DNA of 64,000 nt from Paraclostridium hominis (GTDB taxonomy: Bacteria; Bacillota; Clostridia; Peptostreptococcales; Peptostreptococcaceae): contig NZ_JACRWD010000004.1 of NCBI RefSeq assembly GCF_014306135.1, forward strand, positions 62,001 through 126,000. The letters run 5' to 3'. The translations under genes were made by a program, and so were the position numbers. Below are positions 18,643 through 27,696 of this stretch, piece after piece (position 1 is the first letter of the stretch; the number at the start of each line of letters is the position of its first letter). The notes under the pieces are model-generated. The model saw nothing but the letters and a program-made list of their open reading frames with translations, was not told the DNA's origin and did not search any database.

Positions 18643-19554
18643 TTGATTAAAAATTTAAGCGATATAATAAATGAGCTAAAACTAAATGAAAAAGTTAAGT
18701 TAGCTGTAGCGGCAGCACAAGATGAAGAAGTTTTATGTGCTGTAGTAGAGGCTATGAATATGAACATAATAGAACCTATTTTAATAGGTAAAATTGATAA
18801 AATAAAAGAAATAGCTAAAAATTTAAATTTAAATTTGAATAATGTTAATATGATTGAAGCTAGTACTTATGAAGGTTGTGCTCAAATAGCTGTTAAATTA
18901 GTAAGTAGCAAAAAAGCTGATTTTTTAATGAAAGGAATACTAGATACATCTATTTTATTAAAAGAGGTTTTAAATAAAGATTATGGATTAAGAACAGATA
19001 GTTTACTTAGCCATGTTATGATATATGATATACCAAGTTATCATAAGCTACTTATGCTTACAGATGGGGGCATGAATATAAATCCTAGTTATGAGCATAA
19101 AGAAAAAATTGTTGAAAATGCAATAAAAGCATGTAAGCCACTTAAGATTGAAAATATTAAAGTAGCAGCCCTAGCAGCAAAGGAAAAAGTAGATTCTAAA
19201 ATGCAAGCAACTGTAGATGCAAAAAAATTGCAAGAATCTAGTGAAAATAAAAGGTTTGGAGAAAATGTTATACTGGAAGGTCCATTAGCACTTGATTTAG
19301 CTATATCATCTGAATCAGCCAGAATAAAAGGTATAGAAAGTAAAGTATCTGGAGATGTAGACATTCTTTTAGTTCCAACAATAGAAGTTGGAAATGGAAT
19401 TGGTAAATCTTTGACATATTTTGCTGGAGCAAAATCTGCTGGAGTGGTAATGGGAGCAAAAGCACCTATCGTTTTAGTATCAAGAGCTGATACACATGAA
19501 TCAAAATTATACTCTATAGCTTATGGGGCATTGATAGCTATGCTAGAGAAGTAA
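18643..19554 (+). CDS. ptb: Phosphate butyryltransferase-like (phosphate acyltransferase) protein
   Basis: The protein belongs to the PTA/PTB family that exchanges CoA for phosphate on acyl-CoA. Its 303-residue length and motifs (LAVAAAQDEEVL, DFLMKGILDT, TDGGMNINPS, LLVPTIEVGNGIGKSL) fit phosphate butyryltransferase rather than the longer Pta. It starts with TTG after AAGGGGG. No butyrate kinase follows, unlike the usual ptb-buk pair. It stands directly before the Wood-Ljungdahl operon, so conversion of acetyl-CoA or another acyl-CoA to acyl-phosphate for ATP formation is plausible. Substrate cannot be told from sequence. Confidence 0.8.
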   Translation: MIKNLSDIINELKLNEKVKLAVAAAQDEEVLCAVVEAMNMNIIEPILIGKIDKIKEIAKNLNLNLNNVNMIEASTYEGCAQIAVKLVSSKKADFLMKGILDTSILLKEVLNKDYGLRTDSLLSHVMIYDIPSYHKLLMLTDGGMNINPSYEHKEKIVENAIKACKPLKIENIKVAALAAKEKVDSKMQATVDAKKLQESSENKRFGENVILEGPLALDLAISSESARIKGIESKVSGDVDILLVPTIEVGNGIGKSLTYFAGAKSAGVVMGAKAPIVLVSRADTHESKLYSIAYGALIAMLEK

Positions 19555-19575
19555 TATATAATACTTGTTAAAAAA

Positions 19576-19626
19576 TTACCTAAATTATAGTGAAAGTAAA
19601 AGATATTGTTGTTATAATTTAGGTAA
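19576..19626 (+). promoter_or_regulatory. Inverted repeat overlapping a putative cooS operon promoter
   Basis: A perfect 14-bp inverted repeat (TTACCTAAATTATA at 19576-19589; complement at 19613-19626) with a 23-base gap. A promoter-like GTGAAA (19590-19595)-17-TATAAT (19613-19618) fits exactly: the left arm abuts the -35 and the right arm covers the -10. This suggests a repressor or activator operator for the Wood-Ljungdahl operon. It could instead be a ptb 3' hairpin, but no T-tract follows it. Confidence 0.5.
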
Positions 19627-19718
19627 ATAACATTATTTTAGATGTAGAAATATACGAAGCTCATATATGACAACATACTTAGCTCTATTAAAAATTTTAT
19701 AAAAAAGGGGATAGAAGT

Positions 19719-21647
19719 ATGGAGAAAAAGATGTTAACTATCGATTTAAACAGCCAAGAACTTATAGAAAAGGCTGAAAGAGATGGTGTAGAAACTATGT
19801 ATGACAGGAAAGCTGCTATGAAAGCTCAATGTGGATTTGGGTTACAGGGAGTATGCTGTAGAATATGTGCAGCAGGACCTTGTAGAATAACTCCTAAAAC
19901 GCCACTAGGCTTATGTGGGGCTGATGAACATGTTATAGTAGGTAGAAACTTTGCTAGAATGGTTGCAGCAGGAACTGCAGCTCACTCAGACCATGCTAGA
20001 GGTATAGTACATACGATGGCTATAGCTAGTAGAGATGGAAACTATACTATAAAAGATGAAGCTAAGTTGAAAAATTTAGCAAAAGAATGGGGAGTAGAAA
20101 CAGAAGATAGAGATATATATGATATAGCGCATGAAGTTGCAGATATAGCTTTAATGGAATTTGGTAAACCTCATGGTACATTAAAGTTTTTAAGTCATGC
20201 TCCGTATCAAAGACAAGATTTATGGAAAAAACATAATATAGAGCCAAGATCTATAGATAGAGAAATAGTAACAATAATGCATTCAACTCATATGGGATGT
20301 ACAGCTGATATAGATAGTTTAATTAACTTATCATTAAGAACTTCATTAGCAGATGGATGGGGAGGTTCTATGATAGGAACTATATTTAGTGATATTCTAT
20401 TTGGCACACCAACAGTAAGACAATCAGAAGCAAATCTAGGAGTATTAGAAGATAATAAAGTAAATATAATATTACATGGTCATGAACCTTCATTATCAGA
20501 AATGATAGTATTGGCATCTGAAGATCCAGAACTTGTGGCATTAGCTAAAGAAGTGGGAGCAGAAGGTATAAACTTAGCAGGAATGTGTTGTACTGGTAAT
20601 GAAGTAACTATGAGACATGGTGTTAGAACAGCAGGGGATTTCCATCAACAAGAATTAGCTATAATAACAGGAGCGGTTGAAGCTATGATAGTTGATGTTC
20701 AATGTATATTCCCAGCATTAGCTAAAGTTTCTGAGTGCTACCATACAAAATTCATAACAACATCACCAAAAGCTAAGATATCAGGATCAACATATATAGA
20801 ATTTAATGAAGAGACAGCATTAAATGATGCTAAAAAAATAGTAAGAGAAGCTATACTTAACTTTAAAAATAGAGATAAAGAAAAAGTTCATATACCTCAG
20901 CTAAAATCAAGTACAACAGTTGGATTTAGTGAGCAAGCTATAATAGGTCAACTAGATAGAGTTGTAAACTCTCAAATAGATGAAACAGGAACAGTTAAAC
21001 CATTAGTTGACTGTTTAAAATCAGGAGTATTAAGAGGGGTAGTAGGAGTAGTTGGATGTAATAATGCAAGAAGTGTATCAAATAAAGCTCATGTAACTAT
21101 AATGAAAGAGTTGATTAAAAATGATATCTTAGTTGTAACAACTGGATGTGGAGCTTCAGCTGCAGGTAAATTTGGATTATTAAATAAAGAAGCAAAAAGC
21201 ATGGCAAGTAAAGGTCTTGCTACAGTTTGTGAATTAGTTGATATACCGCCAGTTATACACTTAGGTTCTTGTGTTGACTGTAGTAGAATATTAAGTGTTG
21301 TTTCAGAGGTTGCTAAATATCTAGATATGGATATGTGTGATATACCAGTAGCTGGGGTAGCTCCAGAATGGATGTCTGAGAAAGCTGTTGCAATAGGAAC
21401 TTATGTTGTAGGTTCTGGTATAGACACTTACTTAGGTATAATGCCTCCTATAGGTGGATCATCAAAAACTGTAGAAATATTAACACAAACATTACAAGAT
21501 AGTATGGGAGCAACATTTAAAGTTAACGAAAATCCAGAAGAATTAGCTCAAATGATAATAAATGATATAGAGAAAAAACGTGTACATTTTGAAGAATTAG
21601 TTGCACAAAAAAACGCTGAGAAAAAAGCAGCGCTAGCAGAAGCTTAA
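19719..21647 (+). CDS. cooS: Anaerobic carbon monoxide dehydrogenase, Ni-Fe catalytic subunit
   Basis: CooS/AcsA interconverts CO2 and CO at the nickel-iron C-cluster and passes CO to acetyl-CoA synthase. The 642-residue length fits. The N-terminal Cys set for the B and D clusters is present (CGFGLQGVCCRICAAGPC near residues 38-55, then GLCGADEH). Downstream are HSTHMGCTAD, GMCCTGNE, GVVGCNNAR, TTGCGASAAGKFG and LGSCVDCSR, which contain C-cluster ligands. It is first of the operon, with the site AAGGGGAT. The gene is separated from cooC by 182 bases. Confidence 0.97.
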   Translation: MEKKMLTIDLNSQELIEKAERDGVETMYDRKAAMKAQCGFGLQGVCCRICAAGPCRITPKTPLGLCGADEHVIVGRNFARMVAAGTAAHSDHARGIVHTMAIASRDGNYTIKDEAKLKNLAKEWGVETEDRDIYDIAHEVADIALMEFGKPHGTLKFLSHAPYQRQDLWKKHNIEPRSIDREIVTIMHSTHMGCTADIDSLINLSLRTSLADGWGGSMIGTIFSDILFGTPTVRQSEANLGVLEDNKVNIILHGHEPSLSEMIVLASEDPELVALAKEVGAEGINLAGMCCTGNEVTMRHGVRTAGDFHQQELAIITGAVEAMIVDVQCIFPALAKVSECYHTKFITTSPKAKISGSTYIEFNEETALNDAKKIVREAILNFKNRDKEKVHIPQLKSSTTVGFSEQAIIGQLDRVVNSQIDETGTVKPLVDCLKSGVLRGVVGVVGCNNARSVSNKAHVTIMKELIKNDILVVTTGCGASAAGKFGLLNKEAKSMASKGLATVCELVDIPPVIHLGSCVDCSRILSVVSEVAKYLDMDMCDIPVAGVAPEWMSEKAVAIGTYVVGSGIDTYLGIMPPIGGSSKTVEILTQTLQDSMGATFKVNENPEELAQMIINDIEKKRVHFEELVAQKNAEKKAALAEA

Positions 21648-21706
21648 AAATAACTTAATAATATATAAAACTAGGAGTACTACTTTGAAAAGATAGTATG
21701 TAAAAT

Positions 21707-21768
21707 TAATTAGTTTATGAAAGCTAGCTATAGTTTATTTTTCATGCAATCATAACTAATTATAAATT
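21707..21768 (+). other. Imperfect inverted repeat in the cooS-cooC gap
   Basis: AATTAGTTTATGA pairs with TCATAACTAATT about 40 bases later with one bulge, in the 182-base spacer 21648-21829. There is no T-tract, so it looks more like an mRNA stability or processing structure separating cooS from the rest than a terminator. No promoter with both boxes is evident here. Confidence 0.35.
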
Positions 21769-21829
21769 AAAACTAGAAGATGAAAAATATAAACTTAAAT
21801 TAAGTTGAGATAAACAAAAGGGGTAGAAT

Positions 21830-22603
21830 ATGAAAATAGCAATAACAGGTAAAGGTGGAGTAGGAAAGACAACTTTTTCATCTATGTTGTCAAGAATGTT
21901 TGCAGATGATGGTTATAGAGTAGTAGCTGTGGATGCAGATCCTGATGCTAATTTAGGTTTAGCTTTGGGATTTCCAAAAGAAGTTTATGAATCGATAGTT
22001 CCTATATCAGAAATGAAAAATTTAGTTAATGAAAGAACCGCAGCTGAGAGTGGAACTTTTAATAAAATGTTTAAACTAAATCCTAAAGTAGATGATATAC
22101 CTGATAGTTTTTGCAAGGAATACAATGGGGTAAGACTTTTAACTTTAGGAACAGTAGATTCAGGTGGCAGTGGATGCGTATGTCCTGAACATGTACTTTT
22201 AAAAAGACTATGTTCTCACCTGATTTTGCAAAATAAAGATGTTGTAATAATGGATATGGAAGCTGGTATAGAACATTTAGGTAGGGGGACTGCACAAGGT
22301 GTAGATGCTTTTATAGTTGTTGTAGAGCCAGGGGAAAGAAGTTTACAAACTTATAGAAAAGTTAAAAAATTAGGAACTGACATAGGGGTTAAACAAGTCT
22401 TCGTAGTAGGGAATAAAGTAAGAAATAAATCAGATGAAGAATTTATAACTAGTAATTTACAAGATGGAGAATTACTAGGCTTTGTTTACTACAATCAAGA
22501 CGTTATAGACTCGGATAGAGCAAGTAAATCTCCATATGATGTAAGTATAGATACTAAAATACAGATAGATGAAATAAAAAATAGATTAATGACGAATTGT
22601 TAG
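21830..22603 (+). CDS. cooC: CooC-type nickel-insertion ATPase, first copy
   Basis: A MinD/ParA-fold ATPase (257 residues) that matures the nickel site of CODH. It has the deviant Walker A GKGGVGKT at residues 7-14 and the DADPDANLG motif. The CooC-specific CXC nickel-binding motif appears as GCVCPEH near residue 113. DMEAGIEHLGRGT is the Walker B/switch II region. It starts with ATG after AAAAGGGGTA. That site has 11 complementary bases to a candidate small RNA encoded at 45996-46133. A second paralogue lies at 29135. Confidence 0.93.
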   Translation: MKIAITGKGGVGKTTFSSMLSRMFADDGYRVVAVDADPDANLGLALGFPKEVYESIVPISEMKNLVNERTAAESGTFNKMFKLNPKVDDIPDSFCKEYNGVRLLTLGTVDSGGSGCVCPEHVLLKRLCSHLILQNKDVVIMDMEAGIEHLGRGTAQGVDAFIVVVEPGERSLQTYRKVKKLGTDIGVKQVFVVGNKVRNKSDEEFITSNLQDGELLGFVYYNQDVIDSDRASKSPYDVSIDTKIQIDEIKNRLMTNC

Positions 22604-22652
22604 TATATTAGTATAATAGATATAATAATGTAAAGTGAGAGGAGATTTAGTT

Positions 22653-24332
22653 ATGGGATTTAAATCAGATATAGAAATTGCACAAGAAGCTAAACCACAA
22701 GATATAAGAGAAATAGCTAAAAAATTAGGATTAAGTGATGATGAAGTAGAACTTTACGGAAAATATAAAGCAAAAGTTGATTATAACTTACTAAAAAAAG
22801 ATAATAAAAAGAAAAAAGCTAAGTTAATATTAACAACAGCTATAAATCCAACTCCAGCAGGAGAAGGTAAAACTACTACTACAATAGGTGTAGCTGATGC
22901 ATTTGCTAAATTAGATAAGAATGTATTAGTTGCATTAAGAGAACCATCTTTAGGTCCTGTATTTGGTGTAAAAGGTGGAGCTGCTGGTGGAGGCTATGCT
23001 CAAGTTATACCTATGGAAGATATAAATCTACACTTTACTGGAGATTTTCATGCTATAGGTGCTGCGAATAACTTATTAGCAGCTATGCTTGATAATCATA
23101 TACACCAAGGTAATAATTTAGGGATTGATCCAAGAAGAATAACTTGGAGAAGATGTGTTGATATGAATGATAGACAGTTAAGAAATATAACTGATGGATT
23201 AGGAGGAAAAGCACATGGAGTTCCTAGAGAAGATGGATTTGATATAACAGTTGCATCTGAAATAATGGCTGCATTTTGTTTAGCTAATGACATAATAGAT
23301 TTAAAAGAAAGACTAGGAAATATAATAGTTGGTTACACATATAATGGAGATCCTGTTACAGCTAGAGATTTAAAAGCTAACGGAGCAATGGCAGCTTTAC
23401 TTAAGGATGCATTAAAACCAAACTTAGTTCAAACATTAGAAGGTACTCCTTCTTTCGTTCATGGAGGACCATTTGCAAATATAGCTCATGGATGTAACTC
23501 TGTAATAGCTACAAAAATGGCAATGCATTTTGCTGATTATGTAATAACAGAGGCAGGATTTGGAGCGGATTTAGGAGCTGAAAAATTCTTAGATATCAAA
23601 TGTAGAATGGCAGATTTAAAGCCAGATGCAGTAATAATTGTAGCTACTGTTAGAGCGTTAAAATATAATGGTGGAGTATCTAAAGATCAATTAAATGAAG
23701 AAAATTTAGGAGCTTTAGAGGCTGGAATTCCAAATCTTTTAAAACATGTTGAAAATATAACTAAGGTATACGGACTTCCAGCAGTTGTTGCTATAAACAG
23801 ATTCCCTCTTGATACTGAAGCTGAACTTAAATTAGTTGAAGAAAAATGTAAGGAATTAGGCGTTAATGTTACACTTTCTGAAGTATGGGCTAAAGGTGGA
23901 GAAGGTGGAATTGAAGTAGCAAAAGAAGTTATGAGATTAATAGATGAAGAAGAAAATAATTTTAAATTCTGTTATGAAGATGATTTATCTATAAAAGAGA
24001 AAATTGAAGCTATAGCTAAGAAAATATATGGAGCTGATGGAGTTGATTTTACTCAAGCGGCTGAAAAAGAAATACAAAACTTAGAAAAATTAGGATTTAG
24101 CAAATTACCAATATGTATGGCTAAAACTCAATATTCTTTAACTGATGATCAAACTAAGTTGGGTAGACCTACTGGATTTAGAATAACTGTAAGACAATTG
24201 ACTGTTTCAGCAGGTGCTGGATTTATAGTTGCTCTTACTGGAGATATAATGAAAATGCCAGGGCTTCCAAAAGTTCCAGCAGCAGAAAGAATAGATGTTG
24301 ATGAAAATGGTGTAATATCAGGTTTATTCTAA
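22653..24332 (+). CDS. fhs: Formate--tetrahydrofolate ligase
   Basis: ATP-dependent activation of formate to 10-formyl-THF, the entry of formate into the methyl branch. The P-loop-like motif PTPAGEGKTTTTIG is near residue 65, and VFGVKGGAAGGGYAQVIPM follows. I choose ATG at 22653 because AGAGGAG (22638-22644) precedes it; a GTG at 22635 would lie within or before that site. The protein is then 559 residues, standard for Fhs. It ends FMKMPG-like (MKMPGLPKVPAAE, DENGVISGLF), intact. A palindromic element follows in the 173-base gap to fchA. Confidence 0.97.
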   Translation: MGFKSDIEIAQEAKPQDIREIAKKLGLSDDEVELYGKYKAKVDYNLLKKDNKKKKAKLILTTAINPTPAGEGKTTTTIGVADAFAKLDKNVLVALREPSLGPVFGVKGGAAGGGYAQVIPMEDINLHFTGDFHAIGAANNLLAAMLDNHIHQGNNLGIDPRRITWRRCVDMNDRQLRNITDGLGGKAHGVPREDGFDITVASEIMAAFCLANDIIDLKERLGNIIVGYTYNGDPVTARDLKANGAMAALLKDALKPNLVQTLEGTPSFVHGGPFANIAHGCNSVIATKMAMHFADYVITEAGFGADLGAEKFLDIKCRMADLKPDAVIIVATVRALKYNGGVSKDQLNEENLGALEAGIPNLLKHVENITKVYGLPAVVAINRFPLDTEAELKLVEEKCKELGVNVTLSEVWAKGGEGGIEVAKEVMRLIDEEENNFKFCYEDDLSIKEKIEAIAKKIYGADGVDFTQAAEKEIQNLEKLGFSKLPICMAKTQYSLTDDQTKLGRPTGFRITVRQLTVSAGAGFIVALTGDIMKMPGLPKVPAAERIDVDENGVISGLF

Positions 24333-24343
24333 TATAATTAAAC

Positions 24344-24455
24344 AATCGGGGGTCGCTCGTTGTAATTGTAGTTTTCTTCTTCGCACAAAGTACTAAAAAG
24401 ATGTACTTTAAGTGCTACGTCGACAACTACAATTACAATTTCGCTACTTCCGATT
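24344..24455. repeat. 112-base palindromic element between fhs and fchA
   Basis: A long imperfect palindrome. Outer arms AATCGG/CCGATT (24344-24349, 24450-24455) enclose a perfect 14-bp arm pair (24360-24373 with 24425-24438), and an inner 7-bp pair AAAGTAC/GTACTTT (24387-24393, 24403-24409). It is visibly richer in G+C than its surroundings. It resembles a small mobile palindromic repeat (MITE/REP-like) or a strong mRNA structure. No other copy occurs in this window. It does not match the THF riboswitch consensus as I know it. Confidence 0.55.
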
Positions 24456-24505
24456 AATAAAATATAATAGAATAAACATAAGGTATTATGTATGGAGGAA
24501 AGAAA

Positions 24506-25138
24506 ATGAGAATATCGGAAAAAACATGTGTAGATTTTGTTGATGTGTTAGCTTCAAAATCAGCAGTTCCTGGCGGAGGTGGAGCAGCAGCTTTAACTGG
24601 GGCGATAGGTATTGCTCTAGGAAGTATGGTGTGTAATTTAACTATAGGAAAGAAAAAATATGCTGAATATGAAGAAAATGTAAAAGCTATATTAGAAAAA
24701 GCAAGAGAATTAGAAAAAGATTTAATAAATATGATAGATGAAGATGCAGAATGCTTCCTTCCATTATCAAAAGCATACGGGCTTCCAAATTCTACGGAAG
24801 AAGAAAAGAAAATAAAAGCAGATACTATGGAAAGTGCATTAAAAAAGGCATGTGAAGTTCCAATAAAAATAGTAAAAGTATGCTATGAAGCTATTAAATT
24901 ACATGAAGATTTAGTAGATAAAGGATCAAGACTTGCAATAAGTGATGTTGGAGTTGGAGTTCAATGTCTAAGAGCGGCAATACTTAGTGGACAACTAAAT
25001 GTTATTATAAATATAAATTCAATCAAAGATGAAGAATATGTAAAAAGTGTAAGAGATGAAGTTAATAATCTTGTTGAAAATGGAGTTAGAATTTGTGATG
25101 AAGTTTACAAGAAAGTAGAAAATGAACTAAACAAATAA
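24506..25138 (+). CDS. fchA: Methenyltetrahydrofolate cyclohydrolase, FchA type
   Basis: A formiminotransferase-cyclodeaminase-like protein that interconverts 10-formyl-THF and 5,10-methenyl-THF. The motif SAVPGGGGAAALTGAIG near residues 20-36 is the family signature. ATG at 24506 is chosen because GGAGGA (24493-24498) precedes it; the protein is 210 residues, as usual. FolD downstream may also carry cyclohydrolase activity, a redundancy also seen in C. difficile. Confidence 0.93.
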   Translation: MRISEKTCVDFVDVLASKSAVPGGGGAAALTGAIGIALGSMVCNLTIGKKKYAEYEENVKAILEKARELEKDLINMIDEDAECFLPLSKAYGLPNSTEEEKKIKADTMESALKKACEVPIKIVKVCYEAIKLHEDLVDKGSRLAISDVGVGVQCLRAAILSGQLNVIININSIKDEEYVKSVRDEVNNLVENGVRICDEVYKKVENELNK

Positions 25139-25188
25139 GACTCATACTATAATTTATTTAATTTTTAAGATATAGGGGGCCAGATTAA

Positions 25189-26061
25189 ATGAGCAATATA
25201 ACAACTAAAGGACAAATAATAAAAGGTAAACCTGTCGCAGACAAAATAAGCGAAAATTTAATAAAAGAAGTTAATGACTTATCTAAGGAAGGTATAATAC
25301 CTAAATTAGCTATAGTCAGAGTAGGTGCTAGACCAGATGATTTAGCTTACGAAAGAGGAGCACTTAAAAGATGCCAAACTATAGGCATAGAAACTGAAGT
25401 AATAGAGTTAGAAGAAAATATAACTCAGGAAGAATATATAAAAGCAGTACATAAGTTAAATGAAGACGAAAAAGTTAATGGAATATTGACTTTCAGACCA
25501 CTTCCTAAACATCTAAATGAAGATGTAATAAAATATGAGATAGATCCTAATAAAGATATAGACTGTTTTAATCCTATAAACATATCTAAGATATTAGAAA
25601 ATGATAAAAGTGGATATCCTCCATGTACACCTACTGCAGTAGTAGAAATATTAAAATATTATGACGTAGATTTATCAGGTGCAAACATAGTAGTATTAGG
25701 TAGATCTATGGTAGTTGGAAAACCTGTATCTATGCTTTTATTAAATGAAAATGCTACTGTAACTATATGTCATTCAAGAACTAAAAACTTGCCAGAGATA
25801 ACATCAAATGCAGATATACTTGTAGCAGCAGTTGGTAAAGCTAATATGGTAAAAGAAGAATATATAAAAGATGGAGCCATAGTAATAGATGTAGGTATAA
25901 ATGTAGACGATCAAGGCAATTTATGTGGAGATGTAGATACTAACAATGTTTTAGATAAAGTTTCTATGATAACTCCAGTTCCAGGAGGAGTTGGATCAGT
26001 TACAACTTCTATATTAGCTAGTCATGTAGTTAAAGCTTGTAAATTACAAAATAATAAATAA
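25189..26061 (+). CDS. folD: Bifunctional methylene-THF dehydrogenase/methenyl-THF cyclohydrolase
   Basis: Reduces 5,10-methenyl-THF to methylene-THF, with NAD(P)H. The FolD motifs are TFRPLPKHL, YPPCTPTAVVEILKYY and the nucleotide-binding VLGRSMVVGKPVSMLL (near residues 165-180), with TPVPGGVGSVTTSIL close to the end. One substitution stands out: the usual YxxxK region reads AYERGALKRCQ, keeping Tyr and Lys. Length 290 fits. The site is AGGGGGC. Confidence 0.95.
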   Translation: MSNITTKGQIIKGKPVADKISENLIKEVNDLSKEGIIPKLAIVRVGARPDDLAYERGALKRCQTIGIETEVIELEENITQEEYIKAVHKLNEDEKVNGILTFRPLPKHLNEDVIKYEIDPNKDIDCFNPINISKILENDKSGYPPCTPTAVVEILKYYDVDLSGANIVVLGRSMVVGKPVSMLLLNENATVTICHSRTKNLPEITSNADILVAAVGKANMVKEEYIKDGAIVIDVGINVDDQGNLCGDVDTNNVLDKVSMITPVPGGVGSVTTSILASHVVKACKLQNNK

Positions 26062-26087
26062 ATGGAGATTTTCAAGGGGGAATAGAG

Positions 26088-26759
26088 ATGATAATTTCTG
26101 AAAATAAGCCATTTGAAGAGATATTAGGTTATATAAAAAATGCTAATAAAATAGTGTTAGTTGGATGTAACCAATGTGCAGCTACGTGTAAAAGTGGTGG
26201 AGAAGAAGAAGTTTTAAAAATGAAAGAAAGATTAGAATCTGAAGGAAAAGAAATTTTAGGATATCAAATGTTAGACCCTGCATGTAATCTTTTAAAATCT
26301 AAAAAAGATTTAAAATCACTAAAATCAGAAATAAAAGAAGCTGATGCCATACTTTCTTTAGCGTGTGGAGATGGAACGCAAACTATAGTTAAAAACTTAA
26401 AAGATAAACCAGTATATCCAGCTAATAATACTTTATTTATAGGTGAAGTTAAAAGAGTTGGTGAGTTTGAAGAAGCATGTAAAGCATGTGGAGAATGTGA
26501 ACTTGGATGGACTGGAGGAATTTGTCCAGTAACTATGTGTGCTAAAGGATTATTAAATGGAGCTTGTGGCGGAGCAAGAGATGGAAAATGCGAAGTAGAC
26601 CCTGAAAATGACTGTGCTTGGGTACTTATATACAATAGATTAAAATCTATAAATCAGTTAGATAATCTATTAGATATAAAAGAGCCTAAAGATTACTCTA
26701 AAGCATGCAATCCTAGAAGTCTAAGCTTAAAGAAAAAAGAATCTATGGCCAATGCTTAA
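26088..26759 (+). CDS. metV: MetV, zinc-containing partner of methylene-THF reductase
   Basis: A 223-residue protein of the MetV family (methylene-THF reductase C-terminal domain). It forms a complex with MetF in acetogens. Cys-rich clusters are visible: VGCNQCAATCKSGG (residues 25-38), CKACGECELGW, CPVTMCAKG, GACGGARDGKCEVDPENDCAW. These fit zinc and Fe-S binding. It stands immediately before metF, as in other acetogens. Its site is AAGGGGGA. Confidence 0.92.
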   Translation: MIISENKPFEEILGYIKNANKIVLVGCNQCAATCKSGGEEEVLKMKERLESEGKEILGYQMLDPACNLLKSKKDLKSLKSEIKEADAILSLACGDGTQTIVKNLKDKPVYPANNTLFIGEVKRVGEFEEACKACGECELGWTGGICPVTMCAKGLLNGACGGARDGKCEVDPENDCAWVLIYNRLKSINQLDNLLDIKEPKDYSKACNPRSLSLKKKESMANA

Positions 26760-26791
26760 TTAGTTTTTTAAAGGTTAAAGGGGGATAAAAA

Positions 26792-27673
26792 ATGAGCTTA
26801 TTAAAAGAAGCTTTAGAAAATGGTAAGTTTGCAGTAACTGCTGAAATGGCTCCTCCAAAGGGAACAGATTTATCACACTTAATAGAATGTGCTAAAGCTG
26901 TTAAAGGAAGAGTTCATGCAGTAAATGTAACAGATTTTCAATCTGCAGTAATGAGAACGACTTCGCTTACTACATGTAAGTTATTAAAAGATGAAGGATT
27001 AGAACCAGTACTTCAAGTAACTGGAAGAGATAGAAATAGAATTGCAATACAAGGAGAATTATTATCTGCTGGAGTATTTGGAATTACAAATATGCTAGCA
27101 TTAACAGGAGACCACACCATAGTAGGAGATCATCCTCAAGCCAAACCTGTATTTGACCTAGATTGTGTTGGAATATTAAAAACAGCACAAAAACTTTCAC
27201 AAGGAACAGATATGGTAGGTAATCAATTAAAAGGAGCACCAAATTTTTACTTGGGAGCATCAGTAACACCTAGATACACACCTATTGAAATTCAATTATT
27301 AAAAATGAAAAAGAAAATAAACGCAGGAGCTAAGTTTTTCCAAACTCAAGCTGTGTATGATATAGATACTATGAGAGAATTTAGAAAGCATACTAAAGAT
27401 ATGAATACAAAAGTTTTAGCTGGAATAATACCTTTAAAGTCTCCAGGAATGGCTAAATTTATGAATGCAAATGTTCCGGGTATATATGTTCCAGATGAAC
27501 TTATAGAAAGATTAAGATCTGTAGGTAAAGAAAATTGGGTAAGTGAAGGAATAAAAATAGCAGGGGAGCTAATACAACAATTAAGAAATGAAGATTTATG
27601 TGATGGAGTTCATATAATGGCTATAGGAGCAGAAGAAAATGTACCAGCTATTTTAGACGCGGCAAATATATAA
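26792..27673 (+). CDS. metF: 5,10-Methylenetetrahydrofolate reductase
   Basis: An FAD-dependent TIM-barrel reductase that makes 5-methyl-THF, the last methyl-branch step. Motifs: VTAEMAPPKGTD near the start, NVTDFQSAVMRTTS, LTGDHT (the folate/flavin-binding Asp region) and KFFQTQAVYD. Length 293 is that of the short bacterial form. The site AGGGGGATAA is perfectly complementary over ten bases to the C-loop of the candidate sRNAs near 46 kb. Whether it uses NADH, ferredoxin or bifurcation cannot be told here. Confidence 0.95.
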   Translation: MSLLKEALENGKFAVTAEMAPPKGTDLSHLIECAKAVKGRVHAVNVTDFQSAVMRTTSLTTCKLLKDEGLEPVLQVTGRDRNRIAIQGELLSAGVFGITNMLALTGDHTIVGDHPQAKPVFDLDCVGILKTAQKLSQGTDMVGNQLKGAPNFYLGASVTPRYTPIEIQLLKMKKKINAGAKFFQTQAVYDIDTMREFRKHTKDMNTKVLAGIIPLKSPGMAKFMNANVPGIYVPDELIERLRSVGKENWVSEGIKIAGELIQQLRNEDLCDGVHIMAIGAEENVPAILDAANI

Positions 27674-27696
27674 ATTTATATTAGGGGGATTGTTAA

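Noticed and set aside
24333..24505. THF riboswitch in the fhs-fchA gap
   Set aside because: The palindromic block does not show the conserved core of the THF riboswitch as I know it; its symmetry fits a repeat element better.
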